A stretch of 61,288 nt of DNA, taken from CAZSDU01 sp964605775. Lineage in GTDB: Bacteria; Bacteroidota; Bacteroidia; Bacteroidales; FEN-979. How positions within the stretch are numbered: position 1 is the stretch's first letter; each line of letters begins with the position of its first letter. Under the pieces are notes generated by a model. The model was not told where the DNA came from. It worked only from the letters and a program-made list of their open reading frames with translations, and did not search any database. The position numbers and the translations under genes were made by a program. The DNA lies in assembly GCA_964605775.1 (NCBI GenBank), contig CAZSDU010000017.1, forward strand, positions 1 to 61,288, written 5' to 3'. This document shows, piece by piece, positions 50,291 to 59,013 of this stretch.

Positions 50291-53250
50291 ATTGCCATTC
50301 TTTCTTTTCCCTTCGCTATGGAACCCTTTCTGTGGAGAAGCTCGTTGAGGAAGGTGTAAAGAATCAAATTTCCGCGCTGGCACTCACCGATATCAATAAC
50401 TCCACAGGGATGATGGATTTTGTAACGGAATGTAAAAAAACCCATATCCATCCTGTTGCCGGAATCGAGTTCCGACGTGAGGATCATTTATTGTACATCG
50501 GTCTGGCCAGGAACAATGAAGGCTTCCGAGAGCTGAATGAATTCCTGAGCAATCATAACCTGAATCATCAGCCTTTGCCAGATCGGCCACCGGAATTCAA
50601 CAATGTTTTTATTGTTTATCCTTTCACCTCAGCCCCCGCCCCCCTCTCCTCGAGGAGAGGGGGAGTCCCAGACAGGGGTGAAGTGTTTGGTATCCGTCCT
50701 TCAGAACTCAACCCGCTGTTCCTTTCCCGCTATCGCGAATTCATTCCCCGCATGGTGATTATGGCTACGGTGACCTTCCGGAATCCGCTGGAATATGAAC
50801 TTCACCGGAATTTCCGGGCAGTTGACCACAATGTATTATTAAGTCGTCTTGAACCTCAGCAGTGTGCTGATCCAAACGAAATCATGCTACCGGCAAATGT
50901 TTTACCGGAGATCTACCGGGATTTCCCTGGGATCATACGGAATACCGAAAAACTCATGGAAGCATGTTCCATCGATTTTAATTTCTCGACATCAAAGAAT
51001 AAGAGTACGTTTACCGGCCATGCTTATGATGATCGTATCCTGCTTGAAAAACTGGCGCTCGATGGGCTTCAGTATCGCTACGGAGATGGCCACAAGGAGG
51101 CTTTGAAACGGATACGGCATGAACTGGAAATCATTGATAAAATGGGGTTTGCAGCCTATTTCCTCATCGCCTGGGATATCATCCGGTATTCCATGTCTCG
51201 CGGATTTTACCATGTGGGGAGGGGGAGCGGAGCCAACAGCATCGTGGCCTATTGCCTACGCATCACCAATGTGGATCCCATTGAACTGAATTTATATTTT
51301 GAACGCTTCATCAATCCCAAACGCACTTCTCCTCCTGATTTTGACATCGATTATTCCTGGAAGGACAGGGATGAAGTATTAGACTATATATTTAAACGCT
51401 ATGGACATAAACATACTGCCTTGCTTGGGGCCATGTCAACTTTTCGTGATCAATCCATATACCGGGAATTGGGGAAGGTACATGGTTTACCCAAGGGAGA
51501 GATGGATTTATTTCTTAAAAACCCGGAAGAAGCCATTCATCACAATCAAATCATCCGTAAGATCAGTGAACTTGGAGAGATGATGGCCGATTTCCCAAAC
51601 CTCAGGAGCATTCATGCCGGGGGAGTACTGATTTCCGAGGAGCCCATCACCTGTTATACGGCGCTGGACTTTCCCCCAAAAGGTTTTCCTACCACCCAGT
51701 TCGATATGTATGTTGCCGAGGAGATCGGATTTGAAAAACTCGATATTCTCAGTCAACGTGGGATCGGACATATCTATGAAACAGCAGGGATCGTGAAAAG
51801 TAACCGGGGGATCAGCATTGATGTCCATAATGTCAAGGCATTCAAGGTGGATAAAAAGGTCATGGAACAACTGCGTAAGGCTGACACCATTGGGTGTTTT
51901 TATGTGGAAAGTCCTGCTATGCGCGGATTGCTCAAGAAGCTGAGGTGCGACAACTACCTGACCCTGGTCGCCGCCAGTTCCATCATCAGACCGGGTGTGG
52001 CCAGGTCGGGAATGATGAAGGAATATATTTTCAGGTTCCATCATCCCGACAAGTTCAAATACCTGCACCCGGTTATGGAGGAGCAGTTGAAAGAAACCTA
52101 TGGGGTTATGGTTTATCAGGAAGATGTCTTGAAGATCTGTCACCACTTTGCTGGCCTTGATCTGGCCGATGCCGATGTAATCCGCAGGGCGATGAGCGGA
52201 AAGTACCGCTCGAAAAAGGAATTGCAGCGAATCATTGATAAGTTTTTTGAGAACTGCCGAAAATCCGGTTATCCGGAGGAAATTTCAAAAGAAGTATGGC
52301 GACAGATCGAATCTTTTGCCGGCTATTCTTTTTCCAAGGCACATTCTGCTTCCTATGCCGTGGAAAGCTATCAGAGTCTTTATCTGAAAGCTTACTTTCC
52401 ACTGGAATTTATCGTAGGCGTGATCAATAATTTCGGAGGGTTCTATCCCTCCTGGGTTTATTTCAATGAGGCCAGAAACTGCGGAGCTAAGCTTCACCTT
52501 CCCTGCGTGAACCATAGCGTATATAAAACCTGTATCCGAGGGAAAGATATCTATCTGGGGTTTATCCATGTGAACAACCTGGAAGCGGAGGTGGGGAAAG
52601 CGATAGGCGATATGAGATCAGCGACTGATGATTTGCAATTTTCAGGTCTGGAGGATTTCATCCGTCGGGTTCCGGTCACCCTCGATCAACTCATTCTCCT
52701 GATCAGGGTTGGCGCTTTCCGGTTTACCGGGATACCAAAAACCAGACTGCTTTGGGAAGCACATAGGCTGAAGAGAAACAATGAGAGGACAAAATGCCGG
52801 GATGCCGGGATTTTTCCATTCGCTCCAAAAAAATTTGAGTTGCCTGAGCTCTGGCAAAGCCGGATTGAAGAGGTTTACGATGAGATTGAACTGCTGGGAT
52901 GGCCGGTTACCCATAGCTGGTTTGATTTGCTTGAAACCACTTTCAGAGGAGAGATCATGGCCGGGGATATGAACCGGTTCGTAGGGAAAAAAGTCCGCAT
53001 GCTTGGTTTATTGGTGACCATCAAATATGTCCGTACAGTAAGAAAAGAATGGATGCATTTTGGCACCTTTATCGATGTCAGGGGCCGGTTTTTCGACACG
53101 GTACATTTTCCGAAAACCGTTGAAGCTTATCCTTTTCTGGGAGAAGGTGTTTATCTTATCTTGGGTAAGATCGTTGAGGAATTTGGTTTTCAAAGTCTCG
53201 AAGTGGAAAAGATGGCTAAAATGCCACTGCAGAAAGATCCGAGATCATGA
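50281..53250 (+). CDS. DNA polymerase III alpha-like, damage-associated (DnaE2-like)
   Basis: A 989-residue C-family polymerase, shorter than replicative DnaE (about 1160). The N-terminal PHP domain (NCHSFFSLRYGTLS, about 4-17) looks partly degenerate. The catalytic aspartates are Asp355 and Asp357 in PDFDIDYSW. The fingers carry GRGSGANSIVAYCLRI. A C-terminal OB fold (KKVRMLGLLVTIKYV) follows, with no tau-binding tail. Size and operon with dinB match mutasome DnaE2/DnaE-like polymerases. About residues 116-135 (TSAPAPLSSRRGGVPDRGEV) are encoded by a GC-rich palindromic element that looks inserted in frame. The gene converges with a STAS gene. Confidence 0.88.
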   Translation: MYLNCHSFFSLRYGTLSVEKLVEEGVKNQISALALTDINNSTGMMDFVTECKKTHIHPVAGIEFRREDHLLYIGLARNNEGFRELNEFLSNHNLNHQPLPDRPPEFNNVFIVYPFTSAPAPLSSRRGGVPDRGEVFGIRPSELNPLFLSRYREFIPRMVIMATVTFRNPLEYELHRNFRAVDHNVLLSRLEPQQCADPNEIMLPANVLPEIYRDFPGIIRNTEKLMEACSIDFNFSTSKNKSTFTGHAYDDRILLEKLALDGLQYRYGDGHKEALKRIRHELEIIDKMGFAAYFLIAWDIIRYSMSRGFYHVGRGSGANSIVAYCLRITNVDPIELNLYFERFINPKRTSPPDFDIDYSWKDRDEVLDYIFKRYGHKHTALLGAMSTFRDQSIYRELGKVHGLPKGEMDLFLKNPEEAIHHNQIIRKISELGEMMADFPNLRSIHAGGVLISEEPITCYTALDFPPKGFPTTQFDMYVAEEIGFEKLDILSQRGIGHIYETAGIVKSNRGISIDVHNVKAFKVDKKVMEQLRKADTIGCFYVESPAMRGLLKKLRCDNYLTLVAASSIIRPGVARSGMMKEYIFRFHHPDKFKYLHPVMEEQLKETYGVMVYQEDVLKICHHFAGLDLADADVIRRAMSGKYRSKKELQRIIDKFFENCRKSGYPEEISKEVWRQIESFAGYSFSKAHSASYAVESYQSLYLKAYFPLEFIVGVINNFGGFYPSWVYFNEARNCGAKLHLPCVNHSVYKTCIRGKDIYLGFIHVNNLEAEVGKAIGDMRSATDDLQFSGLEDFIRRVPVTLDQLILLIRVGAFRFTGIPKTRLLWEAHRLKRNNERTKCRDAGIFPFAPKKFELPELWQSRIEEVYDEIELLGWPVTHSWFDLLETTFRGEIMAGDMNRFVGKKVRMLGLLVTIKYVRTVRKEWMHFGTFIDVRGRFFDTVHFPKTVEAYPFLGEGVYLILGKIVEEFGFQSLEVEKMAKMPLQKDPRS
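50625..50685. repeat. GC-rich palindromic (REP/RPE-like) element inside dnaE
   Basis: Within the coding sequence, CCCCCTCTCCTC/GAGGAGAGGGGG (50640-50663) is a perfect 24-bp palindrome. It is flanked by CACCTCAGCCCC (50625-50636) and GGGGTGAAGTG (50675-50685), which nearly pair with each other. Base composition is unlike the surrounding gene. The whole unit keeps the reading frame open and encodes a Pro/Ser/Arg/Gly-rich stretch where the polymerase's PHP/linker region should continue from VYPF to GIRPSELN. It resembles widespread CCTCTCC...GGAGAGG intergenic repeats. Confidence 0.75.
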
Positions 53251-53574
53251 AACATTCAGTAGATCGTCTAACCCGGCAATTTTAAACGTTTTCTTGATGA
53301 AGGGGTCACAGTTGATGATGGTAAATTGTCCTGTACGAACTTGTTTTGCTGTGCTAATACAAATCCGTATAAAAGAGGAAGAAATATATTCTACACCAGC
53401 CAGATCAAAAATAATGTCAGCTTCCTGAACAGTCTCTGCATTAGTGATTTTTTTTAGCTTATCCAGGGATGCATTGATTTCTTCAGCATGTTTCTGACAT
53501 GCAATCGTGTCCATACGGCCGGTAAATCTGAAAATGAATGTATTGTCGGGGGTATTGTTTTCGATGTTGAGCAT
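53245..53574 (-). CDS. STAS-domain (anti-sigma-antagonist-like) protein
   Basis: A 109-residue protein with FIFRFTGRMDTIACQKHA near the start and IIFDLAGVEYISSSFIRICISTAKQV in the middle. This is the STAS fold of SpoIIAA-type regulators; Ser in YISSSFIR is the phosphorylatable position. The ATG at 53574 is chosen since the upstream open frame overlaps the aldehyde dehydrogenase gene antisense to nothing useful and lacks family features. No cognate anti-sigma kinase is nearby. It follows the aldehyde dehydrogenase gene by 10 bp. Confidence 0.78.
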   Translation of the reverse strand: MLNIENNTPDNTFIFRFTGRMDTIACQKHAEEINASLDKLKKITNAETVQEADIIFDLAGVEYISSSFIRICISTAKQVRTGQFTIINCDPFIKKTFKIAGLDDLLNVS

Positions 53575-53584
53575 GGGGGTTTTT

Positions 53585-55021
53585 TTAAAAATTTTTGTGA
53601 TACTCTTTTGAAAGTTCATCAGCATCAAGTGATTCATCCAGGTACTTGGAAAGGTCAATTCCAAACCATTTTTCATTGGGTCGGCGCCGGCATACACGTT
53701 GAATATTAATCAGATGACGGGCAGTAATGTTTTCAGTAGTGATGTTTTTTCCTCCGGTACCGCAACCCAGGGTTAAGGAAGGCATCAGGTTATTATAAGT
53801 GCCACCCACTGCGCCCTGGGAAGTCGGGGTGTTAACCACGATCCGGCCGGCGTTAATCAGCCTGGAGAACTCCATGATCCTTTTTTCGTCGTTGGCATAG
53901 ATTCCTGCACTATGACCGATCCCGCCCAGGTAATTGAGGTCAATACAAAGTTTTATCGCGGAGTGATAGTCTTTTGCCGAATAAAAAGCAAGGACAGGCG
54001 CCAGTACTTCTACAGAAAGTGGATAATCTTTTCCTACACCATCAAGTTTTGCCATCAGGATGCGTATACCCGCGGGGATTTCAATTCCTGCTTTCTGGGC
54101 GATAACCTCGACCGTTTGACCTACAATAAAAGGATTCATTCCAAGGGTCTCGGGATTTACGGCAATTTTTTCAACTTTTTTAATCTCCTCATTGGTCAGG
54201 AAATAGCAATGTTGCTTTTCGAACTCATCCATGACATGCTGCGCTATTTTCTCTTCCACGATTATGGATTGCTCACTGGCACAGATGGTTCCGTTATCCA
54301 GAGTTTTTGAATCTATGATGCTGTTCACCGCGAAGGGGATGTCTGCGCTTTCATCAATGAAAACAGGGACATTTCCAGGTCCAACACCAATTGCCGGGTT
54401 TCCTGAACTATAAGCGGCCTTGACCAACCCAGTTCCGCCTGTGGCGAGAATTAAGGCTATTTTAGGATGAGCCATCACCATTTGTGTAAATTCTCGCGAC
54501 CCGGCTGAAATGATCTGGATACAGTCCTCCGGAGCGCCTGCCTTTAAAGCCGCTTCATAGCATATCCTGACGGTTTCCGTACAACACTTAATGGCAGAAC
54601 GGTGTGCACTGATAATGATAGGATTCCTCGTTTTTAAACAGATAAGGATCTTATACATCACCGTTGAGGTTGGATTGGTTACGGGAGTTACGGCGAATAT
54701 CGGGCCAAGGGGTTGAGCAATTTCAGTGATCCCGCTCAGTCGATCATGAGTGATAACACCGACCGTTTTTTCATATTTAATGCTTTCATAGACAAGCTGG
54801 GTTCCGATCACATTCTTGAGTACCTTGTGTTCCCAGATCCCGATACCGGTTTCTTCCTGTGCCATTTTGGCTAATTTTACCCGGGCATTAAAACCTGCTT
54901 TAAAAACAGCTTCCACAATGTGGTCGGTTTGTTCCTGATCAAATTGTTGAAATTCGGCGGCTGCAAACAAAGCTTTTTCAAGGATTTCGTTTGCTTTTTC
55001 AAGGAGGGTTTCGTTCATCAT
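53585..55021 (-). CDS. Acylating (CoA-dependent) aldehyde dehydrogenase, AdhE N-domain-like
   Basis: A 478-residue protein matching the aldehyde dehydrogenase half of AdhE and the EutE/PduP group, which convert acetyl-CoA to acetaldehyde. Motifs are PVTNPTSTVMYKILICLKTRNPI (about 105-127), ATGGTGLVKAAYSSGNPAIGVGPGN and the nucleophilic cysteine in NGTICASEQS (about 245). There is no iron alcohol dehydrogenase domain, so a separate enzyme must reduce the aldehyde. Two tandem ATGs (55021, 55018) are possible starts. No microcompartment genes are adjacent. It suits a fermentative lifestyle. Confidence 0.88.
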   Translation of the reverse strand: MMNETLLEKANEILEKALFAAAEFQQFDQEQTDHIVEAVFKAGFNARVKLAKMAQEETGIGIWEHKVLKNVIGTQLVYESIKYEKTVGVITHDRLSGITEIAQPLGPIFAVTPVTNPTSTVMYKILICLKTRNPIIISAHRSAIKCCTETVRICYEAALKAGAPEDCIQIISAGSREFTQMVMAHPKIALILATGGTGLVKAAYSSGNPAIGVGPGNVPVFIDESADIPFAVNSIIDSKTLDNGTICASEQSIIVEEKIAQHVMDEFEKQHCYFLTNEEIKKVEKIAVNPETLGMNPFIVGQTVEVIAQKAGIEIPAGIRILMAKLDGVGKDYPLSVEVLAPVLAFYSAKDYHSAIKLCIDLNYLGGIGHSAGIYANDEKRIMEFSRLINAGRIVVNTPTSQGAVGGTYNNLMPSLTLGCGTGGKNITTENITARHLINIQRVCRRRPNEKWFGIDLSKYLDESLDADELSKEYHKNF

Positions 55022-55095
55022 GATGAATTTGTTATAAAAGTACAACAAATAACCCGCAAAAAAAAAATGAAGGAAAAAAATGCAAGCTGATCCCG

Positions 55096-56757
55096 CTATT
55101 TCAATCCAAGGGTCTCAAGCCCCTGTTCATAAACAATGTCAACGGGAATATTGGCTGTTTTCAAACGGTCAAGGTCTGATTGAAGGGATTCATGGATTTT
55201 TCCGTTTACTTCAAGATAAGTTGAAGCTCCTGCATAATCGCCATCTCCTTCAAAGATCAGGACTTTTGCCGCCCACTCATTCATCGCTATCCTGATGTTC
55301 TCAAAATTGACTTTGTACCTGCCATGGTCAAGTCGTTCGAATGCTCCTTTTTCAGCAAAAAAGTTGAAGCACATCATGTTGGCTTTCCCATGAGAACTGG
55401 ATGCGCCGAAGCGGACTGAACGGAATAGGCCGGCCATGTATGTCACGAAGCAGTCTTCCGCCGTGATATCCTTGATCTCACCCCGGGCGATAAGGCTGGT
55501 AGCCAGGTATAGTCCCAGGATATCCGCTTTGGCCTCTTCAAATGAGGAATACTTTTCCTTTAATGCCTCTCTTACATTGCCTTTTCCGGTAATGGTGTTT
55601 TTAATACCCAGTCCATGAGCAACTTCATGAAACATTACATTGGAAAAGAATGCATCAAATTTGATATTTCCCAGTTGAGCGGAATCAATCAGCATATCCG
55701 CGATAGGTATCAGGATGTGGTCAAATTTTGCCTTCATGGCATTTTTCAATTGCAGGCGTCGTGACCCTTTTTTAAGCTGGACATTTTCATCGTTGGGCAG
55801 ATTGATGGCAATGGTCTTGCTACCCGCGTTGGATTGACCCGAAACATAAATCAGATCATAAGCATTAAGATCTGAATCGGTTCCAGGTTTCTCTTTTTTG
55901 TATTTTTCATCCACAGGTAGATTTGACTGTAAATCAGGGAGGAAAGCAGCGAAACGAGTCAGTCTCCTGCTCCATTCTATATCCTTTTGCAGCAGGATAC
56001 CTTCATAAGCTGTTTTGTATCCAAATAATTCATCTTCGTAATTCTCTATGGGGCCAACGACAAAATCGAGGGTGTTGGCTTTCATGTCCATCCAGGCCAT
56101 ATCACTGGCGAAATAATCATCGGTCAGAAAAGCCTGTGCACGCAACTCAAGATAGCTTTTCAAGCCCTTGTCCTCAGCCAGTAAAGCTGCTTTTTTCAGG
56201 AGTTCAGCAGCTTTTTCGATCCGGTCTTTGAATGCTTCATGATACCAGACAGATTTAAGGCTATGATCTTCATTTCTTCGGATAATGGTATACTGACTGG
56301 TTTTATGATTATCCTTCCATTGCTCGAATTCTTCCCTGGTCATATCCACCGGATAAAAGTTTGCCCCGGCAGGTTTTTTATTGAAACCATCAACGAAAGG
56401 CAGATTTCCGTTCAGTCTTTCCCAGGGACCATAATTGATTTCTGCAAATCGTTTGACCAGAGGACTTTTAAGACTGTCAAGGAAAGTGATTTTATCCCCC
56501 AGGGTCTGCTCCCAGTATAGTCCATCCACAATTTCTGCCACTTCAATGAGGATGGGGATCATTTGTTTTTCTTTTTCTGTTAGCTTGCTCAGATCGGCAG
56601 TGAGTTTGACGACTGCAAATGCCTTGATTTTATTTTGCATGATCGTGTCTTCATGGGTAATTCCGTCAGCTTGATAACTGTTTTGGTGACATGATGTGTT
56701 GAACCACACGGCCACTATCGAGCCGACAAGGATAATGAGGTGGTTGACTTTTTTCAT
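55096..56757 (-). CDS. M49-like (dipeptidyl-peptidase III-type) zinc peptidase lipoprotein
   Basis: A 553-residue protein with a lipoprotein signal (cysteine at about 23, FNTSCHQN). The zinc motif is HEVAHGLG (His377, Glu378, His381) and the third ligand is in EEAKAD (Glu407/408), 26-31 residues later. The pattern is the M49 arrangement, but with a five-residue HExxH in place of the six-residue HExxGH of most family members, a variant reported for some bacterial enzymes. The mature protein is probably attached to an envelope membrane and trims peptides. It stands alone with its own short leader. Confidence 0.75.
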   Translation of the reverse strand: MKKVNHLIILVGSIVAVWFNTSCHQNSYQADGITHEDTIMQNKIKAFAVVKLTADLSKLTEKEKQMIPILIEVAEIVDGLYWEQTLGDKITFLDSLKSPLVKRFAEINYGPWERLNGNLPFVDGFNKKPAGANFYPVDMTREEFEQWKDNHKTSQYTIIRRNEDHSLKSVWYHEAFKDRIEKAAELLKKAALLAEDKGLKSYLELRAQAFLTDDYFASDMAWMDMKANTLDFVVGPIENYEDELFGYKTAYEGILLQKDIEWSRRLTRFAAFLPDLQSNLPVDEKYKKEKPGTDSDLNAYDLIYVSGQSNAGSKTIAINLPNDENVQLKKGSRRLQLKNAMKAKFDHILIPIADMLIDSAQLGNIKFDAFFSNVMFHEVAHGLGIKNTITGKGNVREALKEKYSSFEEAKADILGLYLATSLIARGEIKDITAEDCFVTYMAGLFRSVRFGASSSHGKANMMCFNFFAEKGAFERLDHGRYKVNFENIRIAMNEWAAKVLIFEGDGDYAGASTYLEVNGKIHESLQSDLDRLKTANIPVDIVYEQGLETLGLK

Positions 56758-56802
56758 AAGGAGTTTGGATTAATATTTTCAGTGGGCTAAATTAAGGAAT
56801 AG

Positions 56803-56834
56803 TTTGTTTTTCATCCGGGTTTATATTAAGTTTG
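56803..56834 (+). promoter_or_regulatory. Bacteroidota-type promoter for the SPFH gene
   Basis: TTTG (56803-56806), 20 bases, then TAAGTTTG (56827-56834): a full match to the consensus. The leader to the ATG at 56882 is about 40 nt. Confidence 0.65.
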
Positions 56835-56881
56835 TAAAAATTTATCCCATTTCAGATTATAAACCCTAAAACATAGAAGCC

Positions 56882-57757
56882 ATGAGCCAAGCTGTCCTTT
56901 TCATCCTGATTGCTATTGTCGTCCTGTTGTTTTTTAGCGGGATACGAATTGTTCGTCCGACCCATCGCGGACTCATTGAGCGATTCGGAAAATATAACCG
57001 TTTTGCCAATCCTGGTTTTCACTGGATCATTCCATTTATTGACCAGATGTACCTGGTGAATATTACGGAAAAGATGATTGATGCCGATCCCCAGGAAATC
57101 ATTACAAACGACAACCTGAATGCCAAAGTGGATGCCCAGGTTTACTTTAAGATTAAAGAAGATGAAGCCAGTGTCAAACAATCTCAGTACAATGTTAATC
57201 GCATTGAGTATCAGATCGTCAACCTGGCCAGAACTACCCTGAGAAATATCATCGGTACCCTGACCCTTAAATCCGCCAATAGTGAGCGCGGGAAGATCAA
57301 CAAAGAATTGCATGGAACGCTGCTCGAAGAAACCAAGAACTGGGGCATTGAGATCATCAGAACAGAACTGAAGGAGATTGATCCTCCAAAGGATGTACAG
57401 GAAACCATGAATAAAATCGTGAAAGCCGAAAATGAAAAAATTGCGGCTGTGGATTTTGCCACTGCAGCAGAAACCCGTGCTGACGGAGAAAAACGTGCCG
57501 AAATCCGTCGCGCTGAGGGGATCAAGCAAGCCGCTATCCTGAAAGCTGAAGGCGATGCCCAGGCCATTCAGCTAGTCAATGAAGCGGCAGAGCAATATTT
57601 TATTGGCAATGCTCAACTGCTTAGAAAAATCCAGGCGGTGGAAACTTCCCTGAGAGATAATGCCAAAATCATTGTTCCCGGGGGATCAGATCTCGTTAAT
57701 GTCCTTGGGGAAATGGCCGGAATCGTTCCACTGAAAGTCAGGAAGGAAGAACAATAA
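56882..57757 (+). CDS. SPFH-domain protein (stomatin/slipin type)
   Basis: A 291-residue membrane-anchored protein. One N-terminal membrane helix (about 3-20, VLFILIAIVVLLFFSGI) is followed by the SPFH domain (IVRPTHRGLIERFGKYNRFANPGFHWIIPF, about 23-52, to about 185) and an alanine/glutamate-rich coiled coil (about 185-250). It forms oligomeric rafts and usually acts with an NfeD partner, which is not seen here. It has its own promoter. The 3' end overlaps the convergent STAS gene by 20 bp. Confidence 0.88.
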   Translation: MSQAVLFILIAIVVLLFFSGIRIVRPTHRGLIERFGKYNRFANPGFHWIIPFIDQMYLVNITEKMIDADPQEIITNDNLNAKVDAQVYFKIKEDEASVKQSQYNVNRIEYQIVNLARTTLRNIIGTLTLKSANSERGKINKELHGTLLEETKNWGIEIIRTELKEIDPPKDVQETMNKIVKAENEKIAAVDFATAAETRADGEKRAEIRRAEGIKQAAILKAEGDAQAIQLVNEAAEQYFIGNAQLLRKIQAVETSLRDNAKIIVPGGSDLVNVLGEMAGIVPLKVRKEEQ

Positions 57758-58046
57758 ACTCATCCAAACCGGACAAACGGATTACTTTCTCCGCTTCAGG
57801 CGATGGATTTTCAATCTTGAAGATGTGTCCCTTTCTCTGAATATCCTTGGCGGCTGTGATCAGCATCCGGATTCCCAGGGAGGATAAAAAACTAACAGCT
57901 GAAAGATCCAGGAGGACGTTGGTTTTACAATGGTTAATGATATCATAAAGCTGCCAGGCGTGGTTGGCGACTTCATTCGCATCCAGTTTTCCGGATACGG
58001 CTATCTTCAAAAGGGTTTTGTCGGACTGAATGACTTCTGTTTCCAT
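57738..58046 (-). CDS. STAS-domain (anti-sigma-antagonist-like) protein
   Basis: A 102-residue single STAS domain. The core is LLKIAVSGKLDANEVANH, then NVLLDLSAVSFLSSLGIRML with the phosphorylatable serine in FLSSLGIR, and a C-terminal helix IRLSGLDEFIVL. This is closer to the SpoIIAA/RsbV consensus than the STAS protein at 53245. It starts 1 bp after the patatin gene's stop, so the two are cotranscribed. No anti-sigma kinase is adjacent. Confidence 0.83.
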   Translation of the reverse strand: METEVIQSDKTLLKIAVSGKLDANEVANHAWQLYDIINHCKTNVLLDLSAVSFLSSLGIRMLITAAKDIQRKGHIFKIENPSPEAEKVIRLSGLDEFIVLPS

Positions 58047-58047
58047 A

Positions 58048-58953
58048 TTATTTAATGATTCCTTTTAACTGTAATAATTTCCGGATTTCCGGGAGTAACT
58101 CTTCTGCTGCCTTGATTCCGGCTTCATACGCTTTTATATTGTATTTCCCGCTAAGGTAGGGGATGTCTTTCAGATCTGGAGTGATCACGATATCTGCATG
58201 AGCGGTTTGCGTGGCTTTGAACTGGGAGGCCATCAGTAAAATAGCCCTGAATCCTACTTTGATGAAATTATCGATGTCTATCACCGAATCATGACTTGCC
58301 ATAATATCAACGGCAATGACAATATCTGCGCCTGTAGCACGGGCCACATCGGCAGGAATATTATCGAGGATTCCGCCATCGACCAGGGTCAGACCATACA
58401 TTTTCACTGGCTCAAAAACCAATGGAATAGCGCTTGAAGCATTTACAGAAGGGGCAATAGGACCAGAAGATAGCGCAATGGATTGGCCATTGATCAGATC
58501 CGTGACCATGGCAGTGAAAGGTATTTGTAAATCCTCAATATTTTCAGCATGACAGTGAGTCCGGATAAATTTCTGCAAGCGTTTGCCTGAAACAAAGCCT
58601 TCCTTGGACCGGAATAATGAAAAATCAAAAACATTGGAAGCCTTGGTTGTTTTTATCAAGTCGAGCAAGGAGTCGGCATGAGGCTGGTCGGCATACATGC
58701 AGCCTACCAGACTACCGGCACTTGAACCGACGATATAATCAATGGGAATTCCTGCATCTTCAAGCACCTTAAGCACACCCACATGGGCAATTCCATGAAA
58801 AGCGCCCCCGCCAAGCGCAAGGGCCACCCTGGGTTTCTTTTCAAGAATCCGGGAGGGGGGCATTATTTTTGGTTCTTTAATGACCATATAGGTTTCAGTA
58901 CAGGCAATCAAAAATATAAAGACTATGGGGAATAAAAACATTTTTTTTATCAT
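58048..58953 (-). CDS. Patatin-like phospholipase lipoprotein
   Basis: A 301-residue serine hydrolase with a lipoprotein signal (FLFPIVFIFLIAC). The oxyanion motif is LGGGAFHGIAHVG (about 47-59), the nucleophile is Ser78 in GSSAGS, and the catalytic aspartate is in LVDGGILDNIP (about 205-215). This fits RssA/YchK-type patatins acting on lipid acyl chains at the membrane. The ATG at 58953 follows a GTG by 3 bp. It is upstream of the STAS gene, divergent from the GIN lipoprotein gene. Confidence 0.88.
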   Translation of the reverse strand: MIKKMFLFPIVFIFLIACTETYMVIKEPKIMPPSRILEKKPRVALALGGGAFHGIAHVGVLKVLEDAGIPIDYIVGSSAGSLVGCMYADQPHADSLLDLIKTTKASNVFDFSLFRSKEGFVSGKRLQKFIRTHCHAENIEDLQIPFTAMVTDLINGQSIALSSGPIAPSVNASSAIPLVFEPVKMYGLTLVDGGILDNIPADVARATGADIVIAVDIMASHDSVIDIDNFIKVGFRAILLMASQFKATQTAHADIVITPDLKDIPYLSGKYNIKAYEAGIKAAEELLPEIRKLLQLKGIIK

Positions 58954-59013
58954 CACTATGTATTTTTAATTCCTCGTCATTCCGGACATTGTAAAAGTAG
59001 AAAAACTTCAGGA

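Noticed and set aside
55061..55079. Poly-A tract as a phase-variable site
   Set aside because: It is in a non-coding gap in an AT-rich genome, where A runs are expected.
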